Positions 27,509-37,350 of a stretch of 64,000 bases of DNA are shown here, in pieces. A model generated the notes under the pieces. The model was not told the DNA's origin and did not search any database. It saw only the letters and a list, made by a program, of their open reading frames with translations. Position numbers and translations under genes: made by a program. This DNA is from Arthrobacter globiformis NBRC 12137. GTDB taxonomy: Bacteria; Actinomycetota; Actinomycetes; Actinomycetales; Micrococcaceae. The number at the start of each line of letters is the position of its first letter. The stretch's first letter is position 1. The DNA is taken from the NCBI RefSeq assembly GCF_000238915.1, contig NZ_BAEG01000051.1:124001-188000 (forward strand), written 5' to 3'.

Positions 27509-28317
27509 CCACAGTTCCCGATCACAGTCCGTTCAGCAGCGTCTTCTCCGGCGAGGGGCCGTCTATCGGCATTGCGCTGTCCCATGGGTTCACCGGCAGC
27601 CCGCACAGCCTCCGTATGTGGGCCCAGTCCTTTGCCGATGCCGGCTTTGCAGTCAGAATGCCCCTGCTTCCGGGCCACGGCACCACCTGGCAGGAGCTTT
27701 CCCGCAGCCGCTGGACGCAGTGGCATGAGGCGATGGACGACGCCTACCTGGAGCTCGAGTCCGAGTGCGACCTCGTGTTCGCCGCCGGCCTGTCCATGGG
27801 CGGCGCCCTGGCATTGCGCATCGCCGCGACCAGGCCTGTGGCCGGAGCGATTCTCGTCAACCCCGCGCTTGTCATCGATGACCGCCGGGCCCCGCTGGCC
27901 GGCATCCTCAAACTGGTCCTCAAGAGCACGCCGGCCATCGCCAACGACATACGGAAACAGGGCGTCGACGAGGGCGCATATTCCCGGACCCCTGTGGCGG
28001 CCGCCCACGAACTGAATAAGATGTTCAAGGACACGGTCCGTCTGCTGCCACGCATCACAGCGCCCGTGCGCGTGTTCCGCTCCGCTGTGGACCACGTTGT
28101 TTCCGATTCCAGCATCACGGCCCTGCGGCGCGGGCTTACCCACGCCCCACTGCAGCTCACGCGGCTGGACAACAGTTACCACGTGGCCACGCTGGACCAC
28201 GACGCCGGCCAGATTTTCGGCGGCTCGGTGGACTTCATCCGCTCCGTGGTGGCAGACATCCGCCAGGAATCCGCCGACTCCGCGACAGCCAGCCAGAAGG
28301 GCGCCACCGATGAATAG
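27505..28317 (+). CDS. Alpha/beta hydrolase (carboxylesterase/lipase family), copy 2
   Basis: 270 aa, a tandem paralogue of the preceding gene, sharing HGFTGSP, PLLPGHGT, the GLSMGG elbow, ITAPVxVF and HVATLDxDA in the same order. It overlaps copy 1 by 4 bases and the next gene by 8 bases. The pair arose by duplication and both catalytic triads look intact, which suggests divergent substrates or a heteromer rather than decay. Confidence 0.85.
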   Translation: MTTVPDHSPFSSVFSGEGPSIGIALSHGFTGSPHSLRMWAQSFADAGFAVRMPLLPGHGTTWQELSRSRWTQWHEAMDDAYLELESECDLVFAAGLSMGGALALRIAATRPVAGAILVNPALVIDDRRAPLAGILKLVLKSTPAIANDIRKQGVDEGAYSRTPVAAAHELNKMFKDTVRLLPRITAPVRVFRSAVDHVVSDSSITALRRGLTHAPLQLTRLDNSYHVATLDHDAGQIFGGSVDFIRSVVADIRQESADSATASQKGATDE

Positions 28318-29023
28318 GCCCGATTCGAATTCGTCCGATCCGAGTGCCAACCAGGACGACGCCGTCTGGCTTGACCTGGTGGCCAGGCTCCAGGGCGACG
28401 CCCCGGTTCCCGATGCGGACGTCGTTCCCGGCGACAGTGACTCCCCGGGCGCCGGGTCTTCCCGCCATCACGGCGGCCCCCGGCACAGCACGGCCACCAG
28501 TGACGACGCCGGCCCTGCACCGGAGGAAGGCCCTGCACCGGCAGAACAGGCGGACGGCTCCGGTCCGGAAAGCGCTGCAAGGCACTTTACCGACTTCGAT
28601 CCCTTGGGCCTGGCGCCCCGGGCGCCCCGGGAACTGTCGGCCGCCGAGCGGCAGGAGGCTGCCGACCGGGAGAAAGCAGCCGGGCAGCCAGACTCCGCCG
28701 AGCCCGGACAGGCCGCCCGGGCCGGAGAGGGCGACGTTCGGGCCGGCGCGGGCGATCCGCGCGACTACAGCGTCGAGGACGACGACGGCGGGTTCGTCCC
28801 GGAGGAGCCCCCCAAGCTTTCGGCGACGGATCCGCTGACGATGCTGGCGTGGCTGGGCGCCGTGGGCGCTCCGGTTGCCCTGGTCCTGTCGTCCATGTTC
28901 TGGCGCTCCGCGCCGCTGCTGGCAATCCTCGGCATGGTGGCCGTCTTCATCGGGGCTGTGGTGTACCTGATCATGAAGCTGCCGCAGGAGAAAGACGAGA
29001 ACGACGACGGCGCCCGGGTCTGA
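28310..29023 (+). CDS. Hypothetical two-helix membrane protein
   Basis: 237 aa. ATG 28310 overlaps the end of the hydrolase by 8 bases. The first 170 residues are acidic and low-complexity, with DDAVWLDLVARLQG near the N-terminus and FDPLGLAPRAPRELSAAERQ in the middle. Two membrane helices close the protein (about 179-199 and 204-226), followed by a short charged tail. No family is recognised. Coupling to the hydrolase pair suggests a membrane partner. Confidence 0.7.
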   Translation: MNRPDSNSSDPSANQDDAVWLDLVARLQGDAPVPDADVVPGDSDSPGAGSSRHHGGPRHSTATSDDAGPAPEEGPAPAEQADGSGPESAARHFTDFDPLGLAPRAPRELSAAERQEAADREKAAGQPDSAEPGQAARAGEGDVRAGAGDPRDYSVEDDDGGFVPEEPPKLSATDPLTMLAWLGAVGAPVALVLSSMFWRSAPLLAILGMVAVFIGAVVYLIMKLPQEKDENDDGARV

Positions 29024-29048
29024 CGCTTCCGTCAGCGGAGGATCGGGG

Positions 29049-30194
29049 TCAGCGGTGCGTACGGCTGCGGACCCGCGACAGGTCGGCAGCGCCGATCAGG
29101 CCGGCGTTGGGCCCAAGGGCCGCCAGGTCGATGTCGGCGGCCGGACGGAATCCGCGGCCGGTGAGGTTACGGGCAAAGGCCTTGCGCGCCGGAGCCACCA
29201 GTAGTTCGCCGGCCGCGCAAAGGCCGCCGCCGATCACGAACTTCCCGGGATCGAGGGCGGCGGCGAGGTTCGCCAGCCCCAGCCCGAGCCAGTTCCCGAC
29301 GTCCTCCAGGAGTTCCCGGGAGGCGGCGTCGCCCGCGATCGCCAGTTCCGTCACCGTGGCTCCGGTGATGCGCTCGGCGCTTCCGTCCACGGCCTTGAGA
29401 AGTTCCTGGGCCACCGGCGAGTTCGCCAAGGCCAGTTCCCTGGCCTCCCGGCCAAGGGCATTGCCTGAGGCGTACTGTTCCCAGCAGCCGCGGTTGCCGC
29501 ACTCGCAGCGGTGCCCGCCGGGCATGATGATCTGGTGGCCGAACTCCCCCGCCACGCCGAACCTGCCGCGTTCAACGTGCCCGTCCATCACCATGGCTCC
29601 GCCGATGCCGGTGCCAAGGGTGATGCAGACCAGCCGGTCCTGCCCCTGCCCGGCGCCAAAGCGCCACTCGGCCCAGGCCGCAGCGTCGGCGTCGTTAACC
29701 AGCATGACGGGGCGCCGCAGCAGGTGCTGCAGGTTTTCCCGCAGCGGTTCGTTCCGCCAGGCGAGGTGCGGGCTGAACAGCACCGTGCCGCCGTCGAGAT
29801 CCATCCACCCGGCGGCGCCAATGCCCACCGATCTGATCCGGGCACCGGAGCTCAGCTCCTCGACGAGTTCGACGATGACGCGCTCCACCGCACGCGGATC
29901 GCTGCCGGGCGTGGACCGGCGCGCCTCGCGCAGGATGTGGCCCTCGGCGTCCACCACGCCGGCGGCAACTTTGGTGCCGCCAATATCAATGCCGATGGCG
30001 AGTCCCCGCCGGCCCAGCCGCAGCTGCTGCCGAAACAGCCGGTGGCCCGCCGGCTGGCCACCGTACGCCGACACCCGGGGCCGCGCCACTGGCCGCCGTA
30101 ATGCCCCGCGCCGTGACGCCCATTCAGCGGGGAAGCCGCTCCGGCCGGAGTCTAGTAGCGGGGCTGGCTGGTCGTTGGGCGGGGTGGGCTGCAT
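29049..30194 (-). CDS. glk: ROK-family glucokinase
   Basis: 381 aa sugar kinase. The phosphate-binding IGIDIGGTKVAAG motif comes after an unusual N-terminal extension of about 65 residues rich in Arg and Gly. The ROK zinc motif CxCGxxGCxE is present as CECGNRGCWE, and the catalytic Asp lies in LVNDADAAAWAE. GTGIGGAMV follows. The ATG at 30194 has GGGGGA upstream. Glucose is the likeliest substrate (ATP-type), but ROK specificity cannot be fixed from sequence. Confidence 0.88.
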   Translation of the reverse strand: MQPTPPNDQPAPLLDSGRSGFPAEWASRRGALRRPVARPRVSAYGGQPAGHRLFRQQLRLGRRGLAIGIDIGGTKVAAGVVDAEGHILREARRSTPGSDPRAVERVIVELVEELSSGARIRSVGIGAAGWMDLDGGTVLFSPHLAWRNEPLRENLQHLLRRPVMLVNDADAAAWAEWRFGAGQGQDRLVCITLGTGIGGAMVMDGHVERGRFGVAGEFGHQIIMPGGHRCECGNRGCWEQYASGNALGREARELALANSPVAQELLKAVDGSAERITGATVTELAIAGDAASRELLEDVGNWLGLGLANLAAALDPGKFVIGGGLCAAGELLVAPARKAFARNLTGRGFRPAADIDLAALGPNAGLIGAADLSRVRSRTHR

Positions 30195-30388
30195 AGTCCC
30201 CCATTCTAGATGTCGCCGCAGAGCGTCTCCGCAGGTACGACGCACACACGACACGCCCGGCACACTGGCGCCCCGCACTTCTCCGCCGTAAAGTTACCGG
30301 CGGGTAAGCAGGATCTACCGGCCATCGCAGTGTGAGGTACTAAGGTTGGGGTTACCCGCTGCGGCCAACGGATATCAAAGGAGCTAAC

Positions 30389-32209
30389 GTGCGCGAATTC
30401 AGCGTTCCGCCCTTGGCGAACGTCCCCCTGGACAGCAACATCACGGACCTTGTGCTGCGCCAAGCGGCTAAGTCATCCAACCCTGCCCTGTTTTCGCGCC
30501 TCGACTCCGCCGGCCAATGGCAGGACATCCGGGCCAAAGAGTTCCTGGCTGACGTGTCGGCCCTCGCCAAGGGGCTCATCGCCAGCGGCGTGGGCGCGGG
30601 CGACCGGGTGGGCATCATGTCCCGGACCCGTTATGAGTGGGCACTCATCGACTTCGCCATCTGGTTCGCAGGTGGCGTTTCCGTTCCCATCTACGAAACG
30701 TCGTCACCTTCCCAGGTCGCCTGGAACCTGGGTGACTCCGGTGCGGTCGCCGCATTCGGCGAATCGGACCACCACGAAAACGTCATCCGGCAGGCCGCTG
30801 CCACCGAAGGCCTCACGTCGCTGACCCACGTGTGGCAGCTGGAGGGGGACGGCCTCGACACCGTCCGTGCGGCCGGCGCCGCCGTCAGCGATGACGAGCT
30901 CGACGCCCGGCGGCGCTCCGCCGGGCTCCGTGACCTCGCCACCATCATCTACACCTCCGGCACCACCGGCCGGCCCAAGGGCTGCGAACTCACCCACGGA
31001 AACTTCGTGGAGCTGTCCGAGAACGCTCTGGCAACCTCGCTGAGCGGCGTTGTCAACGAGCAGTCCCGAACCATCATGTTCCTGCCGCTGGCGCATGTCT
31101 TCGCGCGCTTCATCTCGGTCCTGGCCGTGGCCGCCGGTGTCACCGTGGCACATACCCCCGACATCAAGCACCTGCTGCCCGATCTGCAGAGCTACAGGCC
31201 GACGTTCATCCTCGCCGTTCCGCGCGTGTTCGAAAAGGTGTACAACTCGGCCCTCACCAAGGCCGAGGACGGCGGCAAGGGTGCGATCTTCCACAAGGCC
31301 GCCGAAACCGCGATCGCCTACTCGCGTGCGCGGCAGGCAGGTGGCGCCGGCCTGGGCCTGAAGCTCAGGCACGCGGTCTTCGACAAACTCGTCTACGGCA
31401 AGCTCCGCGCCGCCATGGGCGGCGAGGTGGCGCATGCGGTGTCCGGCGGAGGCCCACTGGGCGAGCGTCTGGGCCACTTCTTCCAGGGCATCGGCCTGCA
31501 GATCCTGGAGGGCTACGGCCTCACCGAAACCACGGCACCTGTCAGCGTCAACACGCCGGAGCGGATCAAGATCGGCACCGTCGGCGTCCCGATTCCCGGC
31601 AACAGCGTCCGGATTGCCGACGACGGCGAGATCCTGGTCAAGGGCATCTGCGTCATGCAGGGGTACTACCAGCGCCCCGACCTGACTGAGGAGTCGTTCG
31701 CTGATGGCTGGTTCCGCACCGGGGACATCGGCCAGCTCGACGACGACGGCTACCTGCTGATTACCGGCCGGAAGAAGGAAATCATCGTCACCGCCGGCGG
31801 CAAGAACGTGGTTCCCGCACTGCTCGAGGACCAGATCCGGGCTGATGCGCTGGTGTCACAGGTGCTCGTGGTGGGTGACAACCGCCCGTTCATCGGCGCC
31901 CTGGTGACCCTCGATGAGGAAGCCCTCCCGGGCTGGCTGCAGCGCCACGGCCTGCCGGCGGACACGCCCCTGGGCGACGCCGCCAGCCATGCCGAGGTCA
32001 AGGCCGCCGTGCAGGAGCTCATCAACCAGGCCAACCAGTCGGTGTCGCAGGCGGAGGCGATCAAGTCCTTCCGGATCGTGCCGAGCGACTTCACCGAGGC
32101 CTCCGGCCACCTGACCCCGTCCATGAAGGTCAAGCGCGCCCAGGTCATGAAGGACTTCGAAGCGGTGATCGATGACATGTACACGTCGCCGAAGCCCAGC
32201 CGCACCTAG
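30389..32209 (+). CDS. Long-chain fatty acid--CoA ligase (FadD15-like)
   Basis: 606 aa adenylate-forming enzyme that activates fatty acids to acyl-CoA. The AMP-binding P-loop is YTSGTTGRPKG (188-198), the adenine motif is GYGLTET, and the hinge/C-terminal motif is WFRTGDIGQLDDDGYL; the catalytic Lys is near the C-terminus. GTG 30389 follows AAAGGAG. It corresponds to Mtb fadD15 (Rv2187), which closes the same conserved neighbourhood. Confidence 0.93.
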   Translation: MREFSVPPLANVPLDSNITDLVLRQAAKSSNPALFSRLDSAGQWQDIRAKEFLADVSALAKGLIASGVGAGDRVGIMSRTRYEWALIDFAIWFAGGVSVPIYETSSPSQVAWNLGDSGAVAAFGESDHHENVIRQAAATEGLTSLTHVWQLEGDGLDTVRAAGAAVSDDELDARRRSAGLRDLATIIYTSGTTGRPKGCELTHGNFVELSENALATSLSGVVNEQSRTIMFLPLAHVFARFISVLAVAAGVTVAHTPDIKHLLPDLQSYRPTFILAVPRVFEKVYNSALTKAEDGGKGAIFHKAAETAIAYSRARQAGGAGLGLKLRHAVFDKLVYGKLRAAMGGEVAHAVSGGGPLGERLGHFFQGIGLQILEGYGLTETTAPVSVNTPERIKIGTVGVPIPGNSVRIADDGEILVKGICVMQGYYQRPDLTEESFADGWFRTGDIGQLDDDGYLLITGRKKEIIVTAGGKNVVPALLEDQIRADALVSQVLVVGDNRPFIGALVTLDEEALPGWLQRHGLPADTPLGDAASHAEVKAAVQELINQANQSVSQAEAIKSFRIVPSDFTEASGHLTPSMKVKRAQVMKDFEAVIDDMYTSPKPSRT

Positions 32210-32230
32210 CCGAGGGCTCGGTCCACCTCC

Positions 32231-32295
32231 GGAGTTTTTGTCCGCTTGTCGCGGCTTCCAGGGCCTCCGGAGGCCAATAAGTGTCCAAAAACTCC
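32231..32295. terminator. Nested inverted repeats between convergent genes
   Basis: An outer 10-base pair of arms (32231-32240, 32286-32295) contains A5 and T5 runs. An inner 14-base perfect palindrome GGCCTCCGGAGGCC is at 32262-32275. The layout fits a bidirectional terminator for the acyl-CoA ligase and the ATPase gene. Confidence 0.6.
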
Positions 32296-32309
32296 CGCCG
32301 CGGGGGGGC

Positions 32310-33758
32310 TCAGGCCTGCTGCAGCTCGTCCACTACCAGCGCGGCCAACTCCACGGCCGCGGCGCGGGTGGCGGGTTTCAGCTGGCCGAGGCGGATCCGT
32401 GAGCCTTCCGCCAGGTGCCGGTCGTGCGGAATACGCACCACATTCTTGACCCGGGACAGGAAGTGCTGCTCGATTTCGTCGATGTTGACCAGGGTGCGGT
32501 CGCCGGCGGCCATATTGATGACCACGGTGGCCTTGGCGACGAGATCCTGGCGGCCATGGGCTTCAAGCCAGGACAGCGTTTCGGACGCCAGCCGGGCCTC
32601 GTCCACGCTTCCGCCCGACACTAGTACCACGGCGTCGGCCTTTTCCAGCGTGCCCTTCATGACCGAGTGCACCATGCCGGTGCCTGAGTCGGTCAGCACG
32701 ATCGAGTAGTACCGGCCCAGGATGTCGGTGACGGCGCGGTAGTCGGCGTCGTCGAAGGCGTGGGCCACCATGGGATCTGTGTCGGAGGCGAGAACATCGA
32801 GGCGCGAACCGTCGCGCGCGGTGTAATTGGACAGCTGTGCGAACGAGTTCACGGTGAACCTGTCCTTCACCAGCTGGCGGGCCGTGAAATCAGCCCGGCC
32901 CGGGGAACGGTCCGAGAGTGTGCCCCGGTCCGGGTTGGCGTCCATCGCGATGACCCGGTCCTCACGCAGCTCCGCCAGCACCATACCGAGGAGAGTGGTG
33001 ACGGTGGTCTTGCCCACCCCGCCCTTGCGCGAGAGCACCGGCACGTACCGGGTCCGCTCCCCCAGCCGCAGGGCGATGCGGTGCTCCATTGCCCGCTGGA
33101 TGCGGACCTGGTCCGAGTCGCCCAGGTTCACGTAGCCCAGGGTCATTTGGTACAGCCATCGGCGCCAGCCCGAGACCGGTGCGGCGGCGGACCTGGTGAG
33201 GAGACGGTCGGCGGTCAGGGCGGCAGCCGGCTCAGGCCCCTCGGGGCGTTCGCGGCGCCCAGGGAGATCCCTGGCTTCTTCAGCCGGCGCCGGTTCGGCG
33301 GCGACAGCCACGCCGGCTGCTGAATCTGCGCCGGCGTGCTCCGTGCCCGCGGCTGCTGGACCTGCTGCGTCCTGGCCCCCGGCCCTGACATCCCCTGGGG
33401 TGACATCCGCAGCGTTGACGCCCGCCATGTTGACTCCCGCCGTGCTGACGCCGTCGGGACCCGCCGTGACGACGGGCATCGCCACCGGCGCAATTCCCTG
33501 CTGCACCACGCCGCCGACTGCCGAGAGCGACCCGGCGGAGGTGCGGTCCTGGGCGTCGGAAACAGTCACCACGCTGATGTCCCCTGTCGGCGCGACGCTG
33601 GCGGCGTCGGAGCGGGCCACGCCGGCGTCGGACGGAGCCACGTCCGCAGCGTCCGCCGGGGACACGCCGCCGGGACGGGTGCCACCCTCCCCCGCAACAT
33701 CGACGACGGGGGGCCTGTCGGGGCGCGGCCCGGGCTTGGGCGTATTGGTCTGCGTCAT
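32310..33758 (-). CDS. ParA/MinD-like ATPase with long disordered N-terminus (EspI-like)
   Basis: 482 aa. Residues 1-190 are Ala/Val/Gly/Pro-rich low complexity. A short conserved linker GWRRWLYQMTLGYVNLGDS (197-215) leads to a MinD-type ATPase with the deviant Walker A SRKGGVGKTT (243-252), signature Lys and Walker B region VLTDSGTG. This organisation (disordered head, GWR linker, MinD fold) is that of the EspI/SCO-type ATPases linked to ESX type VII secretion in actinobacteria. No ESX core gene is in the window, so the name is by architecture only. Confidence 0.75.
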   Translation of the reverse strand: MTQTNTPKPGPRPDRPPVVDVAGEGGTRPGGVSPADAADVAPSDAGVARSDAASVAPTGDISVVTVSDAQDRTSAGSLSAVGGVVQQGIAPVAMPVVTAGPDGVSTAGVNMAGVNAADVTPGDVRAGGQDAAGPAAAGTEHAGADSAAGVAVAAEPAPAEEARDLPGRRERPEGPEPAAALTADRLLTRSAAAPVSGWRRWLYQMTLGYVNLGDSDQVRIQRAMEHRIALRLGERTRYVPVLSRKGGVGKTTVTTLLGMVLAELREDRVIAMDANPDRGTLSDRSPGRADFTARQLVKDRFTVNSFAQLSNYTARDGSRLDVLASDTDPMVAHAFDDADYRAVTDILGRYYSIVLTDSGTGMVHSVMKGTLEKADAVVLVSGGSVDEARLASETLSWLEAHGRQDLVAKATVVINMAAGDRTLVNIDEIEQHFLSRVKNVVRIPHDRHLAEGSRIRLGQLKPATRAAAVELAALVVDELQQA

Positions 33759-33877
33759 GGCTTCCGCTCTGTCTTGTACTGGCTTCCGGTGAAGTTCCGG
33801 GCTGCCGGTGTGGTTCGGAAATGGCTGTGGGGGCGGCTTGGCGCCGTCCCCACAACCTTTTTCTGTTTTCCACCCTA

Positions 33878-33908
33878 CCTGCAGGGCGGCCGCTGGCCAC
33901 CCTGCAGG
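33878..33908. terminator. Inverted repeat downstream of pyc
   Basis: Perfect 9-base arms (33878-33886, 33900-33908) around a 13-base loop, 47-77 bases beyond the pyc stop. There is no T run, so terminator activity is uncertain. A second GC hairpin lies near 33830-33850. Confidence 0.4.
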
Positions 33909-33954
33909 CTAGTCAGCGGTCATTCTGCCCGCCGGGCAGCTGCCCAACAGTCGC

Positions 33955-36900
33955 CTACTCGACGACGATCAGCAGGTCACCGCCCTGTACCTGTTCCACA
34001 GCGGAAATGGCCAGCCGCGTCACCTTGCCGCCCACCGGCGTCGTGATGGATGCCTCCATCTTCATGGCCTCGATGGTGGCAATGGTGTCGCCTGCGTTGA
34101 CGGTGTCGCCCGCCTTGACGGTGACCGTCACGGCACCCGCGAAGGGAGCGGCGACGTGGCCCGGGATGGACGGGTCCGCCTTCTCTGCCGTCTTCACGTT
34201 GCTGACGACGGACTTGTCGCGCACCGAGACCGGGCGGGACTGGCCGTTCAGCGTGCACATGACCGTGCGCATGCCCTTCTCGTCGGGCTCGGACACGGCT
34301 TCCAGGGACGCGATGAGGCGCACACCCTTTTCGAGCTGGATTACGTGCTCCTCGCCGCGCTGCAGGCCGTAGAGGTAGTCACGGGTGTCCAGGACCGAAA
34401 CGTTGCCGTACATCTCCCTGCTCTTGAGGTAGTCCTTGGTGGGACCGGCGAAGAGCAGCCGGTTCAGCGTCTGCTGGCGGGTCTTGGAGTCGCCGCGGAG
34501 AGCGGCGCTGTCCTCGGCACTCAGCTCGGCATCGCGCACCTTGATGCTTCGGCCCTGGAGGGCCTTGGTGCGGAACGGTTCCGGCCAGCCTCCGGGAGGA
34601 TCGCCAAGCTCACCGGACAGGAACCCGATGACGGAGTCCGGGATGTCGTAGTTCTGCGGGTTCTCGTTGAAGTCGGCCGGGTCTGCGTTCAGGCCCACGA
34701 GGTGCAGAGCGAGGTCGCCCACCACCTTGGACGACGGGGTCACCTTGACCAGGTGGCCAAGGATCCGGTCGGCTGCGGTGTACATGTCCTCGATCGCCTC
34801 GAAGCGCTCGCCCAGGCCCAGCGCGATGGCCTGCTGGCGGAGGTTGGACAGCTGCCCGCCCGGGATTTCGTGCTGGTATACGCGGCCGGTCGGGCCCGGC
34901 AGGCCCGACTCGAAGGGAGCGTAGACCCTGCGAACGGCTTCCCAGTACGGCTCGAGTGAGCTGACGGCGGCCAGGCTGAGCCCGGTGTCACGTTCAGTGT
35001 GGGCCAGGGCGGCAACCAGGGCCGACGCCGACGGCTGGCTCGTGGTGCCGGCAAGGGATGCCGAGGCGACGTCAACGGCGTCGACGCCTGCCTCGACTGC
35101 CGAGAGCAGGGTGGCGAGCTGGCCGCCCGCGGTGTCGTGGGTGTGCAGGTGGACCGGGAGGTCAAAGCGTTCCCGCAGTGCCGAGACGAGCTTCGCGGCG
35201 GCTGCCGGACGCAGCAGGCCTGCCATGTCCTTGATGGCCAGGATGTGGGCGCCGGCTTCGACGATCTTGTCCGCCAGGCCCAGGTAGTAGTCCAGCGTGT
35301 AGAGCGTTTCGTCCGGGTCCAGCATGTCCCCCGTGTAGCACAGTGCCACCTCGGCGACGGCGGTGCCGGTGGCCCGGACGGCGCGGATGGCAGGTGCCAT
35401 CTGGCTGACGTCGTTCAGTGCATCGAAGATGCGGAAGATGTCGATGCCCGTGGCCGCTGCCTCGTTGACGAAGGCCTCCGTCACTTCCTCGGGGTACGGG
35501 GTGTAGCCCACGGTGTTCCGGCCGCGGAGCAGCATCTGCAGGCAGACGTTCGGCAGGGCCTTGCGCAGCGCGGCGAGCCGGTCCCAGGGATCCTCGCCGA
35601 GGAACCGCAGGGCGACATCGTAGGTAGCGCCGCCCCAGGCCTCAACGGACAGGAGATCCGGCAGGAGGGTGGAGACCGCGGGTGCGGCGGCCAGCAGGTC
35701 CCTGGTGCGGACGCGGGTGGCCAGCAGGGACTGGTGGGCGTCGCGGAACGTGGTGTCCGTGACGGCGACGGCCGTCTGCTCGCGCAGCGCCTTGGCGAAG
35801 CCCTCCGGCCCGAGTTCCAGCAGCCGCTGGCGGGAGCCGGGGCGGGCTTCGATGCCCTTGACTGAGGGGAGCTTGTCCGCCGGGTCGCTGTGGACCGGAA
35901 GTTCGCCGTTCGGCTTGTTCACAGTGACCTCGGCGAGCCACGTCAGCAGCTTGGTGCCGCGGTCGGCGGAGACGCGCGCCTTCAGCAGTTCGGGCCGCTC
36001 GTCGATGAAGGACGTGGCCACGTTGCCTGCGATGAAGTCGGCGTCATCCAGGACGGCCTGCAGGAAGGAGATGTTGGTGGAGACACCGCGGATACGGAAT
36101 TCCGCCAGTGCGCGGCGAGCCCTGGCAACAGCGGCGGGGTAGTCCCGGCCGCGGCAGGTGAGCTTTACCAGCATCGAGTCGAAGTGCGGGCTGATCTCGG
36201 CACCCGAGTAGACGGTACCGCCGTCGAGCCTTACGCCGGCACCGCCGGCGGAGCGGTAGCCGGTGATCTTTCCGACGTCGGGCCGGAAACCGTTGGCCGG
36301 GTCCTCGGTGGTAATGCGGCTCTGCAGCGCGGCGCCCTTGAGGAAGACCGTTTCCTGGGACAGGCCCAGGTCAGCCAGGGTCTCGCCGGCGGCGATGCGC
36401 ATCTGCGCCTGGACGAGGTCGACGTCGGTGACCTCTTCCGTGACGGTGTGCTCCACCTGGATGCGGGGGTTCATTTCGATGAAGACGTGCTGGCCGGCGC
36501 GTTCGCCCACGGTGTCCACCAGGAACTCGACCGTTCCGGCGTTGACGTAGTTCAGGGCCTTGGCGAACTTCACGGCGTCCCGGTACAGGGCCTGGCGGAT
36601 GCCTTCGTCCAGGTTGGGGGCCGGGGCGATCTCGATGACCTTCTGGTGGCGGCGCTGGATGGAACAGTCACGCTCGAAGAGGTGCATGACGTTGCCCTCG
36701 GCGTCGGCCAGGATCTGGACCTCGATGTGGCGCGGGCGCAGCACGGCCTGCTCAAGGAACATGGTGGGGTCACCGAAGGCCGCGTCGGCTTCGCGCATGG
36801 CGGACTGCAGCGCCTCCGGCAGGGCCTCGCGGGTGTCGACGCGGCGCATGCCGCGCCCGCCGCCGCCTGCCACGGCCTTGGCAAAGATGGGGAAACCGAT

Positions 36901-37350
36901 CTCATCCGCAGCGGCGAGAAGCTCGTCGAGGTCCTTCGACGGCGCACTCGACTTCAGCACGGGAACGCCGGCCTTGCGGGCGGCCTCCAGAGCTGCCACC
37001 TTGTTGCCGGCGAGTTCCAGGACCTCTGCGGGCGGACCCACGAAGGTGATGCCTGCGGCCTTGGCGGCACGCGCAAGGTCGGGGTTCTCAGAGAGGAAGC
37101 CGTAACCGGGGTAGATGGCGTCCGCGCCGGACTCCTTGGCAACGCGAACCACCTCGTCAACGTCCAGGTAGGCGCGGACGGGGTGTCCCTCTTCGCCAAT
37201 CAGATACGCCTCATCGGCCTTCTGGCGGTGGATCGAGTTACGGTCCTCATTGGGGAACACAGCGACTGTCTTGGCGCCCAGTTCGTAGCCAGCGCGGAAA
37301 GCACGGATTGCGATTTCTCCGCGGTTGGCCACCAGAATCTTGGAAAACAT
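33955..37350 (-). CDS. pyc: Pyruvate carboxylase
   Basis: Biotin enzyme that replenishes oxaloacetate from pyruvate, HCO3- and ATP; 1131 aa, full single-chain form. Biotin carboxylase (about 1-450; KILVANRGEIAIR, ATP-grasp GGGGRGMR), carboxyltransferase (about 530-800; DTTFRDAHQSLLATR), PYC/OADA domain (about 820-1020) and C-terminal biotinyl domain with EAMKMEA (biotin on Lys1097). It stands alone, with a 304-base upstream gap. Anaplerotic demand would rise with dicarboxylate or propionate use encoded later in the window. Confidence 0.97.
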   Translation of the reverse strand: MFSKILVANRGEIAIRAFRAGYELGAKTVAVFPNEDRNSIHRQKADEAYLIGEEGHPVRAYLDVDEVVRVAKESGADAIYPGYGFLSENPDLARAAKAAGITFVGPPAEVLELAGNKVAALEAARKAGVPVLKSSAPSKDLDELLAAADEIGFPIFAKAVAGGGGRGMRRVDTREALPEALQSAMREADAAFGDPTMFLEQAVLRPRHIEVQILADAEGNVMHLFERDCSIQRRHQKVIEIAPAPNLDEGIRQALYRDAVKFAKALNYVNAGTVEFLVDTVGERAGQHVFIEMNPRIQVEHTVTEEVTDVDLVQAQMRIAAGETLADLGLSQETVFLKGAALQSRITTEDPANGFRPDVGKITGYRSAGGAGVRLDGGTVYSGAEISPHFDSMLVKLTCRGRDYPAAVARARRALAEFRIRGVSTNISFLQAVLDDADFIAGNVATSFIDERPELLKARVSADRGTKLLTWLAEVTVNKPNGELPVHSDPADKLPSVKGIEARPGSRQRLLELGPEGFAKALREQTAVAVTDTTFRDAHQSLLATRVRTRDLLAAAPAVSTLLPDLLSVEAWGGATYDVALRFLGEDPWDRLAALRKALPNVCLQMLLRGRNTVGYTPYPEEVTEAFVNEAAATGIDIFRIFDALNDVSQMAPAIRAVRATGTAVAEVALCYTGDMLDPDETLYTLDYYLGLADKIVEAGAHILAIKDMAGLLRPAAAAKLVSALRERFDLPVHLHTHDTAGGQLATLLSAVEAGVDAVDVASASLAGTTSQPSASALVAALAHTERDTGLSLAAVSSLEPYWEAVRRVYAPFESGLPGPTGRVYQHEIPGGQLSNLRQQAIALGLGERFEAIEDMYTAADRILGHLVKVTPSSKVVGDLALHLVGLNADPADFNENPQNYDIPDSVIGFLSGELGDPPGGWPEPFRTKALQGRSIKVRDAELSAEDSAALRGDSKTRQQTLNRLLFAGPTKDYLKSREMYGNVSVLDTRDYLYGLQRGEEHVIQLEKGVRLIASLEAVSEPDEKGMRTVMCTLNGQSRPVSVRDKSVVSNVKTAEKADPSIPGHVAAPFAGAVTVTVKAGDTVNAGDTIATIEAMKMEASITTPVGGKVTRLAISAVEQVQGGDLLIVVE

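Noticed and set aside
28849..30291. Plus-strand 480-codon open frame
   Set aside because: Overlaps the membrane protein in another frame and is antisense to the ROK kinase; Ser/Pro/Arg-rich shadow.
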